NCBI GenBank assembly: GCA_002773655.1
Contig: PFAR01000016.1
Span: forward strand, 1-7,871
DNA length: 7,871 bases
Reading direction: 5' to 3'
DNA from: Candidatus Falkowbacteria bacterium CG10_big_fil_rev_8_21_14_0_10_43_10
GTDB taxonomy: Bacteria > Patescibacteriota > Patescibacteriia > Patescibacteriales > XYC2-FULL-47-12
The notes below the pieces were generated by a model, which did no database searches, was not told where the DNA came from, and saw nothing but the letters and a program-made list of their open reading frames with translations. The position numbers were made by a program, and so were the translations under genes. This document shows positions 4,838 through 7,871 of the stretch, one piece after another (within the stretch, counting starts at the first letter, position 1; every line of letters begins with the position of its first letter).

Positions 4838-6709
4838 ATGTTTACAAAAAGACTTATCCGCTCTTATGGCGGGCACAAAAATCAACCGGGTCAGAACAAG
4901 CAAGCGCAGGAAATTTCCCTGTCGGATTTGCCGCGCGCCCAAAATAACGAACAGCCGCGCAAAAATAAAAGGCACAGCGGCAGAAATCAGGCCAAGCAAT
5001 TAAGGTCAAACCCCGCGGACGAAAACGGCCATAAAAAAACCGGCAGCGACAGTTTAAAAATCTATCCTCTGGGCGGCCAGGAGGAAGTCGGCCGCAATTG
5101 CACTGTGTTTGAATATGACAATGATATTATCATTCTGGACATGGGCATCCAATTTCCGGACGAAGACATGCCGGGTATTGACTACATTATTCCCAATACC
5201 GAATCGCTGGAAAATAAAAAGCATAACATTAGGGGAGTGTTATTTTCGCACGGCCACCTTGACCATATCGGCGCCGCGCCGATGATGCTGGAAAATCTGG
5301 GCAATCCGCTGATTATCGGCCGCAATTTGACCCTGGCTTTAATTAAAAACCGGCAGGAAGATTATAAGCGCAATACCGCCAAAAATTTAAAAACCCTGCT
5401 GATCAAATCACTGGACCAAAAAATAAAGCTGGGAAAATTTAAAATCAGTTTTTTCCAGGTTGACCACTCTATCATGGACGCTATGGGGGTTATTATCGAA
5501 ACTCCGCACGGCACCATTATTCATCCGGGCGATTGGACCATGGAAGTTGACCCGATGGAAAACAATCCGATTAATTATGATAAATTATTAAAACTGCCCA
5601 GCCCGCGGATTTTAATGCTGGAAAGTTTGGGCGTTACTTACGACAAACCGCCAGTGCCGATTAAAATTACTTTGCGAAACCTGCAGAATTTAATAGACAG
5701 CGCGCTCGGCCGGATTATCATCGGCACTTTTTCTTCACAGATTGAACGGATAAAATACTTGCTGGAACACGCGGAAAAAGTGGGAAAAAAAGTGGCGGTT
5801 GACGGCTACAGCATGAAAATGAACGTGGAAATTGCCAAAGAGCTTGGTTATATTAAAGTGCATAAAGAAACTTTAATAGGCGTTGATAAAATCCACCAGT
5901 ATCCGGACAATAAAATAATCGTAATCTGCACCGGCGCCCAGGGGGAAAGCAACGCGGTCTTTTCCCGCATTGTCAATAACAACCACCGCTATATTAAAAT
6001 TCAAAAAAACGACACCGTGGTTTTTTCTTCGTCTATTATCCCAGGAAACGAAGAAAGCGTGCAAAAACTGAAAGACCAAGTTTACCATTTAACGGAAAAT
6101 GTCATCCATAATGAAATAATGGACGTGCATACCGGCGGACACGCCACCAGCGCGGATATAGTTAAGGTTATAAACCAAATCAAACCGGACTATTTTATTC
6201 CGGTCTATGCCAATTATTACATGCTGATAGAAGCAAAAAAACTGGCGATGCGCAACGGACTAAGGGAAAACCAGATTTTCATCCTGGAAAATGGCAATAT
6301 TCTTGAGTTTAAGAATGGCCGGCCGAACCTGCACAAGGAAAAAGTGAATACCGATTACGTAATGGTTGACGGATTGGGCGTCGGCGATATCTCTAATGTC
6401 GTCCTGCGGGACCGGCAAGTAATGTCGGATGAGGGCATGATCGTCGTCATCGCTACTATTTATAACAAAAACAGCAAATTAGTCGGCAATCCGGATATTA
6501 TTTCCCGCGGTTTTATTCATATGAAAGAAAATAAAGATCTAGTGGAGTCCACCCGCAAAAAAGTAAGAGAGATTGTCGAATCCGGCAGCACTAAAACCAA
6601 AACTGATGAAAATTTCATTAAAAACAAGCTGCGTAACGACCTGGGCCAATTCTTATTCCAAAAAACCCAGCGCCGCCCGATGGTCTTGCCGGTGATAATT
6701 AAAGTATAA
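4838..6709 (+). CDS. rnj: Ribonuclease J (metallo-beta-lactamase/beta-CASP)
   Basis: RNase J is a cytoplasmic 5'-3' exo- and endoribonuclease that matures rRNA and degrades mRNA. With the ATG at 4838 the protein has 623 residues. Residues 1-72 are a polar, basic, low-complexity extension. The catalytic part begins at KIYPLGGQEEVGRN (74-87), followed by DMGIQFPDED (101-110), HGHLDH (138-143), H210 in VDHS and D232 in HPGDW. The beta-CASP part has GRIIIGTFSSQIERI and CTGAQGESNAVFSRI, then SSSIIPGNE and HTGGHA (431-436). The C-terminal domain ends in QRRPMVLPVIIKV. Two departures stand out: PVYANYY replaces the usual PVHGEYR, putting Tyr457 where a zinc-ligand histidine is expected, and ESL (262-264) stands where DST is common. 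A TTG at 4805 would add 11 hydrophobic residues and is less likely. No Shine-Dalgarno site is seen. Confidence 0.94.
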   Translation: MFTKRLIRSYGGHKNQPGQNKQAQEISLSDLPRAQNNEQPRKNKRHSGRNQAKQLRSNPADENGHKKTGSDSLKIYPLGGQEEVGRNCTVFEYDNDIIILDMGIQFPDEDMPGIDYIIPNTESLENKKHNIRGVLFSHGHLDHIGAAPMMLENLGNPLIIGRNLTLALIKNRQEDYKRNTAKNLKTLLIKSLDQKIKLGKFKISFFQVDHSIMDAMGVIIETPHGTIIHPGDWTMEVDPMENNPINYDKLLKLPSPRILMLESLGVTYDKPPVPIKITLRNLQNLIDSALGRIIIGTFSSQIERIKYLLEHAEKVGKKVAVDGYSMKMNVEIAKELGYIKVHKETLIGVDKIHQYPDNKIIVICTGAQGESNAVFSRIVNNNHRYIKIQKNDTVVFSSSIIPGNEESVQKLKDQVYHLTENVIHNEIMDVHTGGHATSADIVKVINQIKPDYFIPVYANYYMLIEAKKLAMRNGLRENQIFILENGNILEFKNGRPNLHKEKVNTDYVMVDGLGVGDISNVVLRDRQVMSDEGMIVVIATIYNKNSKLVGNPDIISRGFIHMKENKDLVESTRKKVREIVESGSTKTKTDENFIKNKLRNDLGQFLFQKTQRRPMVLPVIIKV

Positions 6710-6778
6710 TAATTTATTTCACGGCACAACTACAGATAATGAGCAGGGTTTGGCGACTGGCTGGAAATACCTGATAGA

Positions 6779-6807
6779 TTGAATAAGTGTTAAAATTTTG
6801 CTATACT
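6779..6807 (+). promoter_or_regulatory. Sigma70-type promoter for the LysM gene
   Basis: TTGAAT (6779-6784) and TATACT (6802-6807) are separated by exactly 17 bases, and TGC before the -10 gives an extended -10. This is the best promoter in the window. Transcription should start near 6813-6815, about 30 bases before the ATG at 6843. The start lies inside the 5' arm of the terminator hairpin that follows. Confidence 0.7.
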
Positions 6808-6811
6808 AAAG

Positions 6812-6834
6812 AAGACCAAAAGATGGTCTTTTTT
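6812..6834 (+). terminator. Intrinsic terminator for RNase J, overlapping the next transcript's start
   Basis: AAGACCA (6812-6818) and TGGTCTT (6824-6830) form a 7-bp stem with a 5-nt loop, followed by more T residues (through 6834). An A-rich stretch precedes the stem and could pair with the T-run. It lies about 100 nt after the rnj stop. Transcripts from rnj would carry the whole stem, but those from the promoter just upstream would start within it. Confidence 0.75.
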
Positions 6835-6842
6835 GATTAAAT

Positions 6843-7871
6843 ATGTCAAAAAATTTCAAAAAACTAGGCGTCAATCTATTAATTCTGCTCTTGCAGAGCT
6901 TTTATTTTATCAGCCGGTTTTTAATTTTAGGAATAGGAAAAATATCCCAATTTTTTTACGCAGTCGGACGCAAAATGTTCGGTAAAATGGTTACTGCAAT
7001 ATACGGCCAATATATAAAGCTTAAATCCAGGCTTAATCTCAATAAAAAATGGCACTTCACTAATATTTTAACTAACAATAAAACTGTCCATGCCACTATT
7101 ATTATAATTACCATCATAATCCTATTAATCAACTTAACCATCGGCACTAAAAAAACGCTGGCCGCGGATGATACTACCCCAAAGCCGGCGCTATTTTACT
7201 TAATTCAGAGTGAGTTTGCCGAAGACGAAGAGCTGATTATTGAAACATTTGACGAATCAGCCGTAATCTCTCCGGAGGAAGAAACTTATTTAAGGAATCT
7301 GGCTAGCGTCCGGGTCCAGCCGCAGGTAGAAATGAAGTCTGTCGGCGAAGTAGAGGTTGGGCAAACCGACACTATCGTCCAGGGCGGCAGCGCGGTGGTT
7401 AAACCAAATATCGCCAAAACCACTAAAATAAAACGGCCCCGAACTACTATCATTTACCACCTGGTGCAGCCGGGGGAAACAGTCAGTACTATCGCCCAGG
7501 AATATGACATCAGCGTCAGCACTATCCTGTGGGAAAACAACCTTAACGCTTATTCGGTCATCCGTCCGGGCAATAAGCTGGCGATATTGCCGGTCAGCGG
7601 AATCAGCTATAAAGTCTCTAAGGGAGATACTTTACAGACCATTGCCAAAAAATATGATGTTGAAGAAAATGAAATCACTGAATTTAATAAGATTACTGAC
7701 AGCAGCTATTTAAAAATCGGCCAAAATCTTATTATTCCCGGCGGCAGCAAAAAATATTCCCTGCCAACTTATTCAAGCTATTCCGGCCTGGCCGCCCTTA
7801 AAAATCTGGTTGTTCCTCCCTCCTCCAGCGCGACAAAAGGCAATAAGATGAACTGGCCGACCGAAGGGCAC
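6843..7871 (+). CDS. LysM-domain envelope protein, probable M23-type cell-wall peptidase (3' end outside window)
   Basis: The frame is open from ATG 6843 to the right edge (343 codons, no stop). A hydrophobic, basic N-terminal stretch (about residues 10-32) may associate with the membrane. A strong membrane helix follows (about 84-101), then a polar acidic linker. Two LysM modules bind peptidoglycan: YHLVQPGETVSTIAQEYDIS onward (205-251) and YKVSKGDTLQTIAKKYDV onward (256-300), each with the GxT...A...Y pattern and a closing PGxxL or IGQxLIIP. The last residues, MNWPTEGH, look like the entry to an M23 (LytM-type) zinc endopeptidase domain, which commonly follows paired LysM modules, but no catalytic residue lies inside the window. 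It has its own promoter (6779-6807). Without the C terminus it could also be a non-enzymatic wall-binding protein. Confidence 0.85.
   Translation, partial: MSKNFKKLGVNLLILLLQSFYFISRFLILGIGKISQFFYAVGRKMFGKMVTAIYGQYIKLKSRLNLNKKWHFTNILTNNKTVHATIIIITIIILLINLTIGTKKTLAADDTTPKPALFYLIQSEFAEDEELIIETFDESAVISPEEETYLRNLASVRVQPQVEMKSVGEVEVGQTDTIVQGGSAVVKPNIAKTTKIKRPRTTIIYHLVQPGETVSTIAQEYDISVSTILWENNLNAYSVIRPGNKLAILPVSGISYKVSKGDTLQTIAKKYDVEENEITEFNKITDSSYLKIGQNLIIPGGSKKYSLPTYSSYSGLAALKNLVVPPSSSATKGNKMNWPTEGH

Noticed and set aside
7504..7713. A short plus-strand frame overlapping the LysM region
   Set aside because: It is out of frame with two well-formed LysM modules and has no protein-like features.
1..7871. 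An undescribed defence, phage or metabolic gene system
   Set aside because: Every sizeable gene matches a known housekeeping or envelope family, so there is no cluster of unknown genes to support such a claim.

Overview
The window looks like a housekeeping segment from a Candidatus Patescibacteria (CPR, Parcubacteria-type) genome. This is inferred from protein style and architecture, not from a marker-gene tree. The signs are short proteins, AT-rich palindromic spacers, no Shine-Dalgarno motif before any start, an oligopeptide-binding-like protein anchored by an N-terminal membrane helix instead of a lipobox, and a basic N-terminal extension on RNase J. Every gene is on the + strand.

Layout. 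Positions 1-110 hold what may be the last codons of an upstream gene and a strong intrinsic terminator. Next come smpB (139-603), a 125-nt palindromic AT-rich element (651-775), a GC-rich hairpin (776-794) and a one-piece tmRNA gene ssrA (797-1185). In the tmRNA I can pair all four pseudoknots and read a 22-residue tag frame. SmpB and tmRNA are partners in trans-translation, so the ribosome-rescue pair is encoded side by side. The translation cluster infC-rpmI-rplT (1208-2411) follows, with secG four nucleotides behind. Then come a family-5 substrate-binding-like protein (2658-4598), a tRNA-Leu(CAG) gene (4605-4688), a second AT-rich inverted-repeat spacer (4709-4821) and ribonuclease J (4838-6709). 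A terminator overlapping the start region of a good sigma70-type promoter separates RNase J from a LysM-domain, probably cell-wall-hydrolase, gene that runs off the right edge (6843-7871).

Together the genes cover translation initiation and ribosome assembly (IF3, L35, L20), rescue of stalled ribosomes (SmpB, tmRNA), mRNA and rRNA processing (RNase J), protein export (SecG) and the cell envelope (binding protein, LysM protein).

I found no mobile element, CRISPR array, phage gene or clear new multi-gene system. The points most worth a second look are a tyrosine in place of a metal-ligand histidine in RNase J, the long VAA-ending tmRNA tag, C55 in the tRNA-Leu T loop, the two palindromic spacers, the promoter/terminator overlap before the LysM gene, and the uniform lack of Shine-Dalgarno sites.
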